This document shows positions 1 through 7,798 of a DNA stretch of 45,179 bases, piece by piece; positions within the stretch are counted from its first letter, which is position 1; each line of letters starts with the position of its first letter. The DNA is from Byssovorax sp. GTDB lineage: Bacteria > Myxococcota_A > Polyangia > Polyangiales > Polyangiaceae. The translations under genes and the position numbers were made by a program. The stretch spans positions 1 through 45,179 of the forward strand of contig JANYGI010000172.1 in NCBI GenBank assembly GCA_025362495.1, in the 5' to 3' direction. The notes under the pieces are model-generated. The model saw only the letters and a list, made by a program, of their open reading frames with translations. It had not been told where the DNA came from and ran no database searches.

Positions 1-364
1 CGGCGCCGGCGGTGATCGCCGTTGCGTCGTTGAGGATCGCCACCGCTGCCGCCGACGGAGCGTTGCGATCAGTCGTCGTGTTGTCGCCCAGCTGATATTG
101 GTCGTTGTCACCCCAGCACTTCACTGTACCGTTCGCGAGGACCTGGGTCCCTGCACATGCCGACTCGGGCACGACCACGGCTGCCAAAGCGGCACGCTCG
201 TCCGCGAGCATGTTTGTCACGAACAGCTTGACGCCGCTGTCGGTCGCGTTCCCCACATTCGCGAAGCAGTACGTCAGATTCTGATTTCCCGGGCAGCGGG
301 ACATGTCCTGGAGCGCTATCTGGGTGATATCGATCGGGAGCGAGGTAGGAGGCGGGCGGAGCAT
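1..364 (-). CDS. RCC1-repeat protein, partial (runs off left edge)
   Basis: This frame is open on the minus strand from the window edge back to a stop at 440-442, and the first ATG is at 362-364. About residues 69-121 read as an RCC1 (regulator of chromosome condensation) blade, with GTVKCWGDNDQYQLGD followed by TTTDR and an AxAITAG ending. Myxobacterial secreted and surface proteins often carry strings of such repeats as beta-propellers. The first 65 residues contain two cysteines (SRCPG, TYCF) and were not recognised. There is no convincing ribosome binding site or signal peptide before the ATG, so this may be the internal part of a gene whose 5' end was lost or frameshifted. The neighbouring frame upstream carries a Pro-rich stretch (CPPPPSTAPPPPPA at about 390-440). 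Being a real protein-coding remnant is fairly sure; an intact gene is not. Confidence 0.55.
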   Translation of the reverse strand, partial: MLRPPPTSLPIDITQIALQDMSRCPGNQNLTYCFANVGNATDSGVKLFVTNMLADERAALAAVVVPESACAGTQVLANGTVKCWGDNDQYQLGDNTTTDRNAPSAAAVAILNDATAITAGA

Positions 365-431
365 CTCGGCGTAAGAGCAATCGAGCAAATTGCGGGCGGC
401 GGGGGGGCAGTGCTGGGAGGCGGCGGGCAGC

Positions 432-1268
432 TCACCGTTTCAACCGGGTGTGCTCACCAGTAACAACCCCGTAGCTCATGTTCATGAACACGTTGTCGTT
501 GAATTCGATGCCCGTCATGGCCGTGGCACTGGCGAGCGGTTCTTGAATGGGGTCACTGGGGTCGGTAGGTAGAACCCACAGGTTGGGGCAATACGCCTTA
601 CCCGCGGGCGTATCATCGGGATAACAGTAAGATTGAATCAGCTGCACACCAATCCGCGCGGTATTGTTGCCATCGAGCTTCAACCGGCTGAATTTCATCT
701 GTGCCACGTCGATGACGCGGAACATGTCTGCATTCGAGCTCTGGTCGATGAGATACGGCTTGCTAGAGTGAGTCTTAGTAGCCAATGTAAACGTTGTTAC
801 CGCCGCACTCTGGGCAGCCGGCCCCATCCATTTGATCTTGGTCGTCGCCGGATCCTCTCCGACGATGGCGATACCCGATCCGTACTCCAGCTTTACAGTG
901 CTAGTGAGCACGTAGTTCCCAGCGGGAATGTAGATGGTAGGGCGAAAGGTTTGCTACGTCAGGGAAGGAGGAACCGCGACCGCGATGTCCTTGACCGCCT
1001 GCTGCAGCGCAGCGGTGATGTCCGTGCTCCCCGGCGGCATAATGAGCGACCCATACTCCGTGATCAGGTTCCGCCAGCCGCCCGGAACCAGCAGCGGCGT
1101 GAACTCGTCCAAGGCCTGGCACGAGCTACTCGGCGCGGCAGGGCAGACGGCCTGCTGCGTTTCTGCGACGCGCTCGTCCGGTGTGCGCTCGTCCTGCCCG
1201 CAGGCCGCCAGAACCATGAGCACGAGCAGAAACGGAATCGTCGCGCTCAGTCGCGTCTTCTTTTGCAT
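432..1268 (-). pseudogene. Beta-helix (pectate-lyase-like) lipoprotein gene interrupted by an in-frame TAG
   Basis: The ATG at 1266-1268 follows an AAGGAAGG ribosome binding site. The product begins with a lipoprotein signal (lipobox VLAAC, Cys23) and continues to a TAG at 954-956 after 104 residues. The same frame then continues unbroken for another 173 codons to a TGA at 432-434. The part after the TAG (PTIYIPAGNYVLTSTV, then GIAIVGEDPATTKIKW) is the usual start of a right-handed beta-helix of the pectate_lyase_3 type. The part before it (DITAALQQAV) is the helix that normally precedes that strand, so both halves belong to one gene. The total of about 278 codons is short for a beta-helix enzyme, so the 3' end is probably also lost. 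Substrate unknown. TAG read-through or a sequencing error are the alternatives to a true nonsense mutation. Confidence 0.7.
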
Positions 1269-1582
1269 GAAGCCTTCCTTGTTCGAACGTCGAAGCTGCT
1301 CGAGGCGCAGCTCGGCTCTGCCCCGTGCGCAGAGGCTTGCCGCGCGATTCGTCGGCAGAACATGCCATTGAATCGATCGACTTGCGCGCTTCGCAGGACC
1401 GTGAGCGAGGGCACGCGCCGTGTTGGACGTTGTCACCGAGAAACGTTCGCCGTCAGACAGCAAATGTCCGATTGCACCCCGCAGGTGGCGAAGGAGAGTA
1501 CCCCTCGTGAACTACGTCCGGCTCTCCCACGCTCCCACACGATACTCGGACTGATACTCGCCGCGGCGTCCGCTCGATCAGC
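1269..1582. other. Non-coding gap, 314 bp
   Basis: This lies between the end of the acyltransferase gene and the start of the broken lipoprotein gene, both on the minus strand. Apart from the ribosome binding site next to 1268, no convincing -35/-10 pair, -24/-12 element, hairpin or small gene was seen on either strand. It probably contains the promoter of the lipoprotein gene, but none could be pinned down. Confidence 0.4.
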
Positions 1583-2755
1583 TCACCCGCCCGGCCGTGA
1601 AGCAACATGGGAGAACCGCTCCTTGAGCCGCAGAAACGGTCTCTCCAGCCACTGATACGACGCGGCGGCGAGGAGCAGAGTCAGCGCGAGCGCGACGCCA
1701 GACCGCCCGCCGAGCTCGACGATCGGAGATGAAGAGTTGATCCACGAGGCGGCCAGGGCGAGGCCGAAGGCGTGGAAGACATAGAGTCCGTACGAGATGC
1801 GGCCGAGGTAAACGACAGGCGCCTTGGCGAGCAGGCGCTTCCGCGGATCGATCGCCAGAGTGGCGAGCAGGATACCCACGCTCGCCGCGGCGACCGCCGG
1901 GCAGATCACCATCGGATCCCAGCGCGAACCCTCGAAGTCGAAGTAGCGGGCGACGACGACGACGGTGGCGACGCCGGCGCCGCCGAGGAGCGCGCGGCGC
2001 GCCGGCGAGAGCTCGAAGCGGCGCTGGTGCAGCGCGAGCGCGGTGAGCGTGCCACACGCGATCGGGTCGAGCCGAGCGAAGGTGTTGCACCAGACGCCGG
2101 GGTGGCGAGTGTCGCCGAGCGCGAGCACGACGCGAGCGGCGTTGGCGATCACGATCATCGCGACGGCGACCCACTTGAGCCTGGCGCGTGGCACGAGCCA
2201 GAGGACGAGCGGCCACACGAGATAGAACTGCTCCTCGATTGACACGCTCCAGAGCGGCGCGGCGACCGACTGCGGATAGCCCCGGAGCGCGCAGGCCCAG
2301 TTGGCGCCGAAGAAGGTGAAGGCCGCGAGGTCGCGGCCGCCGAGCTGCTGGCGTGGCAGGAGCAGAGGAGCCACTACCACCGCGAAGGCGAGGAAGGCGT
2401 AGTAGAGCGGCCAGATCCGCAGCGCGCGACGGATGTAGAACGAGCGGACGTCGATCGTCCCGCGTGCGGTCTGCTCGTAGAGCAAGAGCTCCGAGATCAG
2501 GTAGGCGCTGAGGACGAAGAAGAGATCGACGCCAAAGCCCCCCGCGCGCGCCCCTGCGGCGATCCAGGCCGCGAGCCCGGGCGAGATGCGCGCGACGGCG
2601 TTGAGCGGCGCGTGCGGGAGCGCGTGATGCGCGAACACCGCCGCGAAGGCGACGAAGCGCAGCCCGTCAATCTCGGGGTGGTAAAACTTCGGGAGCGGCT
2701 TCGGTGCCGCGGCGGTCGGGCCCGGCGCGAGCGGTGCGGAGCGGCCAGTCGCCAT
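1583..2755 (-). CDS. Acyltransferase family 3 (OafA/YrhL-like) membrane O-acyltransferase
   Basis: 390 residues with about ten hydrophobic segments. The family signature is at the N-terminus (PEIDGLRFVAFAAVFAHH, residues 27-44, with the conserved catalytic-type histidine), followed by VDLFFVLSAYLISE (about 76-89) and SIEEQFYLVWP (172-182). Members move an acyl group, usually acetyl, across the inner membrane onto surface polysaccharides. The gene is the last of the polysaccharide operon and starts three bases after the stop of the glycosyltransferase gene, so it probably O-acetylates the repeat unit or the finished polymer. The sugar position cannot be told from sequence. There is no C-terminal SGNH domain, so any transfer step after membrane passage would need another protein or occur within the membrane domain. 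Confidence 0.9.
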   Translation of the reverse strand: MATGRSAPLAPGPTAAAPKPLPKFYHPEIDGLRFVAFAAVFAHHALPHAPLNAVARISPGLAAWIAAGARAGGFGVDLFFVLSAYLISELLLYEQTARGTIDVRSFYIRRALRIWPLYYAFLAFAVVVAPLLLPRQQLGGRDLAAFTFFGANWACALRGYPQSVAAPLWSVSIEEQFYLVWPLVLWLVPRARLKWVAVAMIVIANAARVVLALGDTRHPGVWCNTFARLDPIACGTLTALALHQRRFELSPARRALLGGAGVATVVVVARYFDFEGSRWDPMVICPAVAAASVGILLATLAIDPRKRLLAKAPVVYLGRISYGLYVFHAFGLALAASWINSSSPIVELGGRSGVALALTLLLAAASYQWLERPFLRLKERFSHVASRPGG

Positions 2756-2758
2756 CGC

Positions 2759-3943
2759 TCACGTGCCCCGCGCGGGGCCGATACGCTCGTACTGCGCGGC
2801 GAGGATCGGGGCGCTCTTCTCGATGTCGTAGGTGGCGCGCACGTACTCGCGGATGCGCTGGCCGAGGGCGGTGAGCGCCGGCTGATCCGCGAGCATGCGC
2901 GCGCTCCAGTCGACGAGCTCGGGAACCGAGGCGAAGGTGTTGATCGCGCCGTTCGTACGAGCTCGAACGACCTCCTCGGGCTCGCCGCCGAAGTTGAAGA
3001 AGGCCATCGGGACGCCGAAGGTGCCGACCTCGACGGTGCCGTAGCCGACCGCGCCGTCGATGGAGATCATCCACACGAGGTGCGGCTGATCGCGGCGGAG
3101 CGAGGCCTCGAGATCCTCTTGATGGCCCGGCAAGATCACACGATCGCGGATGCGGAGCACGTCGAGGAGGTTGCCGAGCGCGGTCGCGTCGCCGCGGCCG
3201 TAGAGCCAGAGCTCGGCGTCGGTGCGGCGGGCGAGGCCCTGGAACGCGTACATCATCGGCTCGAGGCGGCGCGAGGGATCGATGCGACTGTAGATGGCAA
3301 TGCGCTTCTTGCCGCTGCCAGGAGGATCGTAGAGCGACTCGCGCCCGGTGAGGTCGAGCGCGAGCGGGACGATCGTCGTCTCGCCGTGCTCGCCGGCGCT
3401 GCCGCGGAGCTCCTGGATCTGGTTCTCGTCGAAGACGAGGAAGCGGTACTTACGGCCTGAAACGAGGCGATCGTAGATCGGCGCGTCGTACTGAAAGCGG
3501 TGGCTCATCAGGTGGATGAGCACCCGCTCGTTGTCGGGGAGGACCGACTGGAGCGCGTAGTACGCCTCGATCTGGAGGAAGCTGATGATGTCGAACCGCT
3601 CGAGGAGGCCGCGCAGACGCAGCGAGCGCTCGAGCTCACCGAGCGCGGCGCCCGCGCGGCCGATGGTGCGCTTGACCTCTCGGAGGCGGCGCCGATCGGG
3701 GAGCATGGCCTGGAGGATCGCGAGGCGTGCGCCGCTGAGGCGCGTGTGGATCGGAACGCCGAGAGCGCGAAGCTTCCGGTAATAAAAGTCGGCCTCGCCG
3801 GTGCCCTCCGAGGTGAGTACCTCGATCTCGAAACGCGCAGGATCAAGGGCGCGCGTGTACTCGTAGAGGTAGCGCTCGGCGCCGGCCTGCGCGAGCGAGG
3901 GGATGACGAAGAGGACGCGGAGGCGTCGGGGGGCGTCGCTCAT
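2759..3943 (-). CDS. GT4-family glycosyltransferase
   Basis: 394 residues. The chosen start (ATG at 3941-3943) is five bases past the stop of the aminotransferase gene. The N-terminus has the GT-B pattern LRVLFVIPSLAQAGAERYL, where the AGAER stretch is typical of GT4 enzymes such as PimA and WaaG relatives. The second half shows IAIYSRIDPSRRLEPMM (donor-domain start) and VGYGTVEVGTFGVPMAF, the position of the usual EX7E motif, which is altered here. It would transfer a sugar from a nucleotide donor to the lipid-linked repeat unit at the cytoplasmic face. It is the only glycosyltransferase in the operon, so the remaining transferases, the priming transferase and the polymerase must lie elsewhere. 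Donor and acceptor unknown. Confidence 0.8.
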   Translation of the reverse strand: MSDAPRRLRVLFVIPSLAQAGAERYLYEYTRALDPARFEIEVLTSEGTGEADFYYRKLRALGVPIHTRLSGARLAILQAMLPDRRRLREVKRTIGRAGAALGELERSLRLRGLLERFDIISFLQIEAYYALQSVLPDNERVLIHLMSHRFQYDAPIYDRLVSGRKYRFLVFDENQIQELRGSAGEHGETTIVPLALDLTGRESLYDPPGSGKKRIAIYSRIDPSRRLEPMMYAFQGLARRTDAELWLYGRGDATALGNLLDVLRIRDRVILPGHQEDLEASLRRDQPHLVWMISIDGAVGYGTVEVGTFGVPMAFFNFGGEPEEVVRARTNGAINTFASVPELVDWSARMLADQPALTALGQRIREYVRATYDIEKSAPILAAQYERIGPARGT

Positions 3944-3948
3944 GAGGC

Positions 3949-5061
3949 TCAGCGATCTCGCTTGCTGGAGAAAGATCGGACAGCGCGGATCACCTCGCGC
4001 GCGGCGTCCTCGCCGAGGTGCGGGCCCATCGGCAAGCTCAGCACCTCGGCGCCGAGGCGCGCGGCGATGGGCAGCGCAGCGGGATCGGGGAAGCTCGCGC
4101 GGTACGCTCCGGAGAGATGCGGCGGCGTCGGGTAGTGGATCAGCGTGCCCACGCCACAGGCGGTGAGGTGCGTCTGGAGCGCGTCGCGGTCGGCGTGGCG
4201 CACGACGTAGAGGTGGAACACCGGTGAGGCCCACTCCGGAACATGCGGCAAAACAAGGCCTGGAACGCCGACGAGGCCCTCGTCGTAGAGGCGCGCGATC
4301 CGGAGGCGGCGCGCGTTCCAGGCGTCGAGGTGGATGAGCTTGACGCGGAGGAACGCGCTCTGCAGCTCGTCGAGGCGCGAGTTGCCGCCGATCACCTCGT
4401 GATCGTATTTCACGCGCGAGCCGTAGTTGCGGAGGAGGCGGATCCGTTCGGCGAGCGCGGCGTCGCTGGTGGTGATCGCGCCGGCGTCGCCGAAGGCGCC
4501 GAGGTTCTTGCCGGGGTAGAGGCTGAAGCCGGCCGCTCCGCCGAGCCCGCCGACGGCGCGGCCCTGGTAACGCGCGCCGTGCGCCTGCGCGGCGTCCTCG
4601 ATCACGTGGAGATCGTGGCGACGCGCGACATCCATGATCGGGTCCATGTCGGCGGGCTGGCCGTAGAGATGGACCGGCAAGATCGCCTTCGTTCGTGCGG
4701 TGATCGCGGCCTCGATGCGCGCGGGATCGAGGTTGTGCGTGCGCTCGTCGGGCTCGACCGGGATCGGCGTGGCGCCCGCCTCGGTGACGGCGAGCCACGT
4801 CGCGATGTACGTGTTCGAGGGGACGATGACCTCGTCGCCGGCGCCGATGCCGTAGCCGCGGAGGATCAGCACCAGGGCGTCGAGGCCGTTGGCGACGCCG
4901 ATGCAATGCTCGACGCCGCACGACGCCGCCAGCTCGGATTCGAAGCGCTTCACCTCGTCGCCGAGGATGAACCAGCCCGAGTCCATCACGCGGTGGTAGG
5001 CCTGATCGAGCTCTTCGCGGAGCTCCGCGTAAGTGGCCTTGACGTCGAGGAACGGGATCAT
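3949..5061 (-). CDS. fdtB: dTDP-3-oxo-6-deoxyhexose aminotransferase (FdtB/QdtB type, DegT/DnrJ/EryC1 family)
   Basis: 370 residues. PLP-dependent sugar aminotransferase: it converts the 3-keto group made by the oxoisomerase encoded just upstream into a 3-amino group using an amino acid donor, probably glutamate. The fold type I signature is clear: EDAAQAHG with Asp156 for the pyridine nitrogen, and [13 protein letters not shown] with Lys185 as the Schiff-base lysine. The first residues [18 protein letters not shown] are typical of this family. The start is set by an ATGA overlap with the stop of the oxoisomerase gene. Together with the neighbouring genes it makes dTDP-Fuc3N or dTDP-Qui3N; sequence alone cannot separate the two, so the symbol is given for the pathway type. 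Confidence 0.85.
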   Translation of the reverse strand: MIPFLDVKATYAELREELDQAYHRVMDSGWFILGDEVKRFESELAASCGVEHCIGVANGLDALVLILRGYGIGAGDEVIVPSNTYIATWLAVTEAGATPIPVEPDERTHNLDPARIEAAITARTKAILPVHLYGQPADMDPIMDVARRHDLHVIEDAAQAHGARYQGRAVGGLGGAAGFSLYPGKNLGAFGDAGAITTSDAALAERIRLLRNYGSRVKYDHEVIGGNSRLDELQSAFLRVKLIHLDAWNARRLRIARLYDEGLVGVPGLVLPHVPEWASPVFHLYVVRHADRDALQTHLTACGVGTLIHYPTPPHLSGAYRASFPDPAALPIAARLGAEVLSLPMGPHLGEDAAREVIRAVRSFSSKRDR

Positions 5062-5474
5062 CGGGGAGCCACCTTCACCGCGGCGAGGAACTCGGCGTGG
5101 TCGCGGAAGTAATCGCTCTCGTCGAAGCGCGCCGAGGCGAGGGAGAGGCACACGGCGCCGGGCGAGAAGTCGCGGAGCTCATGCCAGACGAAGGGCGGGA
5201 GATAGAGCGCGCGCGACGGGCTCGACAGCTCGACGTCGCGCGACGTAGTCCCGTCGTCGAGCGAGATCGTGAACGAGCCCGCGACCGCGATGAGGAGCTG
5301 CTCGAGCGCGCGGTGCGCGTGGGCCCCGCGGCGCTGCCCCGGCGCGACGTCGTAGAGGTAATAGACGCGCTCGATCGCGAACGGGACGTGCCGATCGCCC
5401 TCGATGAACGAGACCGCGCCCCGGGCGTCGGCGACGCGCGGTAGATCGAGGAAAGCTGCGGGACGGGTGCTCAC
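5058..5474 (-). CDS. fdtA: dTDP-4-oxo-6-deoxyglucose 3,4-oxoisomerase (FdtA/QdtA type, WxcM-like cupin)
   Basis: 138 residues, the usual size of the family. The GTG start overlaps the stop of the acetyltransferase gene and has AGGAGG seven bases upstream. Hallmarks are [21 protein letters not shown] near the start (trimmed here to the family core), RGAHAHR with the two catalytic histidines (His52, His54), and [13 protein letters not shown] at the C-terminus. The enzyme is a small cupin that moves the keto group of dTDP-4-keto-6-deoxyglucose from C4 to C3. FdtA gives the galacto and QdtA the gluco configuration at C4, and the sequence does not decide between them. It commits RmlA/RmlB product to an amino sugar instead of rhamnose, which agrees with the lack of rmlC and rmlD here. 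Confidence 0.85.
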   Translation of the reverse strand: MSTRPAAFLDLPRVADARGAVSFIEGDRHVPFAIERVYYLYDVAPGQRRGAHAHRALEQLLIAVAGSFTISLDDGTTSRDVELSSPSRALYLPPFVWHELRDFSPGAVCLSLASARFDESDYFRDHAEFLAAVKVAPR

Positions 5475-6055
5475 GTGCCTACCTCCTGTAGCGACTCGCC
5501 GTCGGGCGCGAGCCGGAACGATGCGCCGCACGCGCAGGTGATTGCGCCGCCCGCGCCCGGCGCGAGGCGCTCGCTGCAGCGACAGACCCAGCCGACGCGG
5601 CGCGCGGGGTTGCCGACGACGAGGGCGTGATCGGCGACGTCGCGCGTGACGACCGCGCCCGCTCCGATCATCGACCAAGCGCCGATGCGGAGGCCGGGGA
5701 GGACCACCGCGGCTGCTCCGACGCTCGCGCCGCGGCAGAGCTGCGTCCTGGCGAACGAGTCGGGGTAGCGCTTGCTGCGGGGGCGGCGATCGTTGGTGAA
5801 GACCGCGGAGGGCCCGATGAACACGTCGTCCTCGGCCGTCACGCCATCCCACAGGTAGACTCCGCACTTGAGCGTGACGCGATCGCCGACCCGCACCCCG
5901 CCCTCGATGAAGGTGTGATCGCAGATGTTGCAGTCGGCGCCGACGACCGCCGCGGGGAGGACGTGGGCGAACGCCCAGACGCGGGTGCGCGCGCCGATCT
6001 CGGCGCCTTCGTCCACGAGGGCGTGCGCGTGGAGCTGGGCTGTCGGATCAATCAT
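5471..6055 (-). CDS. fdtC: Sugar N-acetyltransferase, left-handed beta-helix (FdtC/WbpD-like)
   Basis: 194 residues with the repeated hexapeptide pattern of left-handed beta-helix acyltransferases, for example VGADCNICDHTFIEGGV and VGAAAVVLPGLRIG, and the late stretch GAGAVVTRDV. The C-terminus carries paired CxC motifs (VCRCSE, TCACG), a zinc-ribbon-like tail common in this subfamily. It should acetylate the 3-amino group of the dTDP-amino sugar with acetyl-CoA, giving Fuc3NAc or Qui3NAc. It overlaps the rmlB stop by eight bases and the oxoisomerase start by four. A WbpD-type activity on a UDP-linked diaminouronate is the alternative, but no other gene of that pathway is present, so the dTDP route fits better. 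Confidence 0.8.
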   Translation of the reverse strand: MIDPTAQLHAHALVDEGAEIGARTRVWAFAHVLPAAVVGADCNICDHTFIEGGVRVGDRVTLKCGVYLWDGVTAEDDVFIGPSAVFTNDRRPRSKRYPDSFARTQLCRGASVGAAAVVLPGLRIGAWSMIGAGAVVTRDVADHALVVGNPARRVGWVCRCSERLAPGAGGAITCACGASFRLAPDGESLQEVGT

Positions 6056-7058
6056 GGAGATACCAGGTGATGGTCTTGCGAATACCCGTTTCGAAGGTCT
6101 CGATCGGCGCCCAGCCCAGCTCGCGCTTGATCTTGGCGGCGTCGATGGCGTAGCGAAAGTCGTGGCCGGCGCGGTCTTTCACGAAGGTGATCAAGCGCGC
6201 GTGCGGCGCGCCCTCGGGCCGCAGCTCGTCGAAGATGCCGCAGATGAGCCGGGCGATGTCGAGGTTCACCCACTCGTTGTCGCCGCCGATGTTGTAGACA
6301 CACCCGGGCTCGCCGCGCCGCAGCACGGCGTCGAGCCCGCGGCAGTGGTCCTCGACATAGAGCCAGTCGCGGATGTTCGATCCGGTGCCATATACCGGGA
6401 TCGGGAGGCCCTTTTGACAGGCTCGAATCACCGTGGGAATGAACTTCTCGGGGTGCTGGAGAGGGCCGTAGTTGTTGGAGCAGTTGGTCGTCGTCACCGG
6501 AAGACCATAGGTGTGGTGATAGGCCCTCACGAAGTGGTCGGAGGCGGCCTTGGACGCCGAGTACGGCGAGTTCGGCGAGTACGACGTGGCCTCGTTGAAC
6601 TGGGGATCTGCCGGCCCGAGCGAGCCATATACCTCGTCGGTCGAGATGTGGTGGAAGCGGCACGATGCGGCGTCGCGGCGCTCTTCGTCGAGCCAGAGCC
6701 GGCGCGCGGCGTCGAGCAGCGTGAAGGTGCCAACGACGTTGGTGTGGACGAACGCGGCGGGCCCGGTGATCGATCGGTCGACGTGGCTCTCGGCCGCGAA
6801 GTGGACGATGGTGTCGATGCGATGCTCGCGGAGGAGGGCGTCGACGAGGGCGCGATCAGTGATGTCGCCCTTCACGAAGCGGTAGCGATCGTTGCCCGCG
6901 ACGCCGGCGAGGTTCGCGAGCGATCCGGCGTAGGTGAGCGCGTCGAGGTTGACGACACGCGCCGAGGGATCCGAGCCGATCAGGTGATGCACGAAGCTCG
7001 CGCCGATGAACCCGGCGCCGCCGGTGACGAGGACCTGCGAGGGGGTGAACTCAGCCAT
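6048..7058 (-). CDS. rmlB: dTDP-glucose 4,6-dehydratase
   Basis: 336 residues, normal length for the family. NAD-dependent short-chain dehydrogenase of the extended type that makes dTDP-4-keto-6-deoxyglucose. The Rossmann motif TGGAGFIG is at 12-19. The catalytic STDEVYG is at 139-145 (Thr140, Asp141, Glu142), and YSASK at 166-170 supplies Tyr166 and Lys170. SPNSPYSASKAASDH and TNCSNNYGP are diagnostic for RmlB rather than other epimerase-like enzymes. The gene overlaps the end of rmlA by eight bases, which suggests translational coupling. Its product feeds the oxoisomerase, aminotransferase and acetyltransferase encoded next in the operon. Confidence 0.95.
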   Translation of the reverse strand: MAEFTPSQVLVTGGAGFIGASFVHHLIGSDPSARVVNLDALTYAGSLANLAGVAGNDRYRFVKGDITDRALVDALLREHRIDTIVHFAAESHVDRSITGPAAFVHTNVVGTFTLLDAARRLWLDEERRDAASCRFHHISTDEVYGSLGPADPQFNEATSYSPNSPYSASKAASDHFVRAYHHTYGLPVTTTNCSNNYGPLQHPEKFIPTVIRACQKGLPIPVYGTGSNIRDWLYVEDHCRGLDAVLRRGEPGCVYNIGGDNEWVNLDIARLICGIFDELRPEGAPHARLITFVKDRAGHDFRYAIDAAKIKRELGWAPIETFETGIRKTITWYLHD

Positions 7059-7785
7059 GGGGGAGGATGCGGTTCTCGCTCTCCGTGAGGATGCTGTTGG
7101 CCTCGAGCAGCGAGTCGAACGTGCCAGCGTCGGTCCAGCGGCCGACGCAGATATCGTACTGGAGCTCCGCGCGCTCGATGTACGCGTTGTTGACGCTGGT
7201 GATCTCGAGCTCGCCGCGCGGCGAGGGCTTGATGCCGCGGATGATGTCGAAGACCTGCCCGTCGTAGAAGTACAGGCCGACGACGGCGAAGCTCGACCGG
7301 GGGCTCGCGGGCTTCTCCTCGATGTCGATCACGTGCTTCTCGTCGAGCGCGGCGACGCCGTAGCGCTCGGGATCACCGACCTCTTTGAGCAGCACGCGCG
7401 CGCCCTTCGCCTGGCGCACGAAGGCCTGTGCATAGGGCGTGATCGCGTACTCGAAGACGTTGTCGCCGAGAATGACGCAGATGGGCTCGCCGCGCGCGAA
7501 GCCCTCGCCGAGCGCGAGCGCGTGGGCGATGCCGCCCGCTTCTTCCTGCACCTTGTAGGTGAACGAGCAGGCGAGCTCCTTGCCGCTGCCGAGGCAGTTG
7601 ACGACGTCGCCCATGTGCTCGGTGCTGGTGATCACGAGGATGTCGGTGATGTCGGCCCCGACCATCTGGCGGATGGGGTGATAGAGCATCGGCTCGCGCC
7701 CGACGGGGAGCAGGTGCTTGTTGGTGGCCTTGGTCAGCGGGTGGAGGCGCGTGCCGCGCCCGCCGGCGAGAATGATGCCCTTCAT
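7051..7785 (-). CDS. rmlA: Glucose-1-phosphate thymidylyltransferase (short RmlA type)
   Basis: 244 residues. Makes dTDP-glucose from dTTP and glucose-1-phosphate. The nucleotide-binding signature is GGRGTRLHPLT (residues 8-18) with Lys23 in TNKHLLPVG; metal-binding Asp108 sits in VILGDNV; EEKP with Lys158 and WTDAGTF with Asp219 are also present. It is about 45 residues shorter than the enterobacterial enzyme because it lacks the C-terminal allosteric extension, as in short RmlA/StrD forms, so feedback inhibition by the end product may be weak or different (inference). It follows the flippase gene by 13 bases and overlaps rmlB. Confidence 0.93.
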   Translation of the reverse strand: MKGIILAGGRGTRLHPLTKATNKHLLPVGREPMLYHPIRQMVGADITDILVITSTEHMGDVVNCLGSGKELACSFTYKVQEEAGGIAHALALGEGFARGEPICVILGDNVFEYAITPYAQAFVRQAKGARVLLKEVGDPERYGVAALDEKHVIDIEEKPASPRSSFAVVGLYFYDGQVFDIIRGIKPSPRGELEITSVNNAYIERAELQYDICVGRWTDAGTFDSLLEANSILTESENRILPHG

Positions 7786-7798
7786 CGATGGAGACCTT

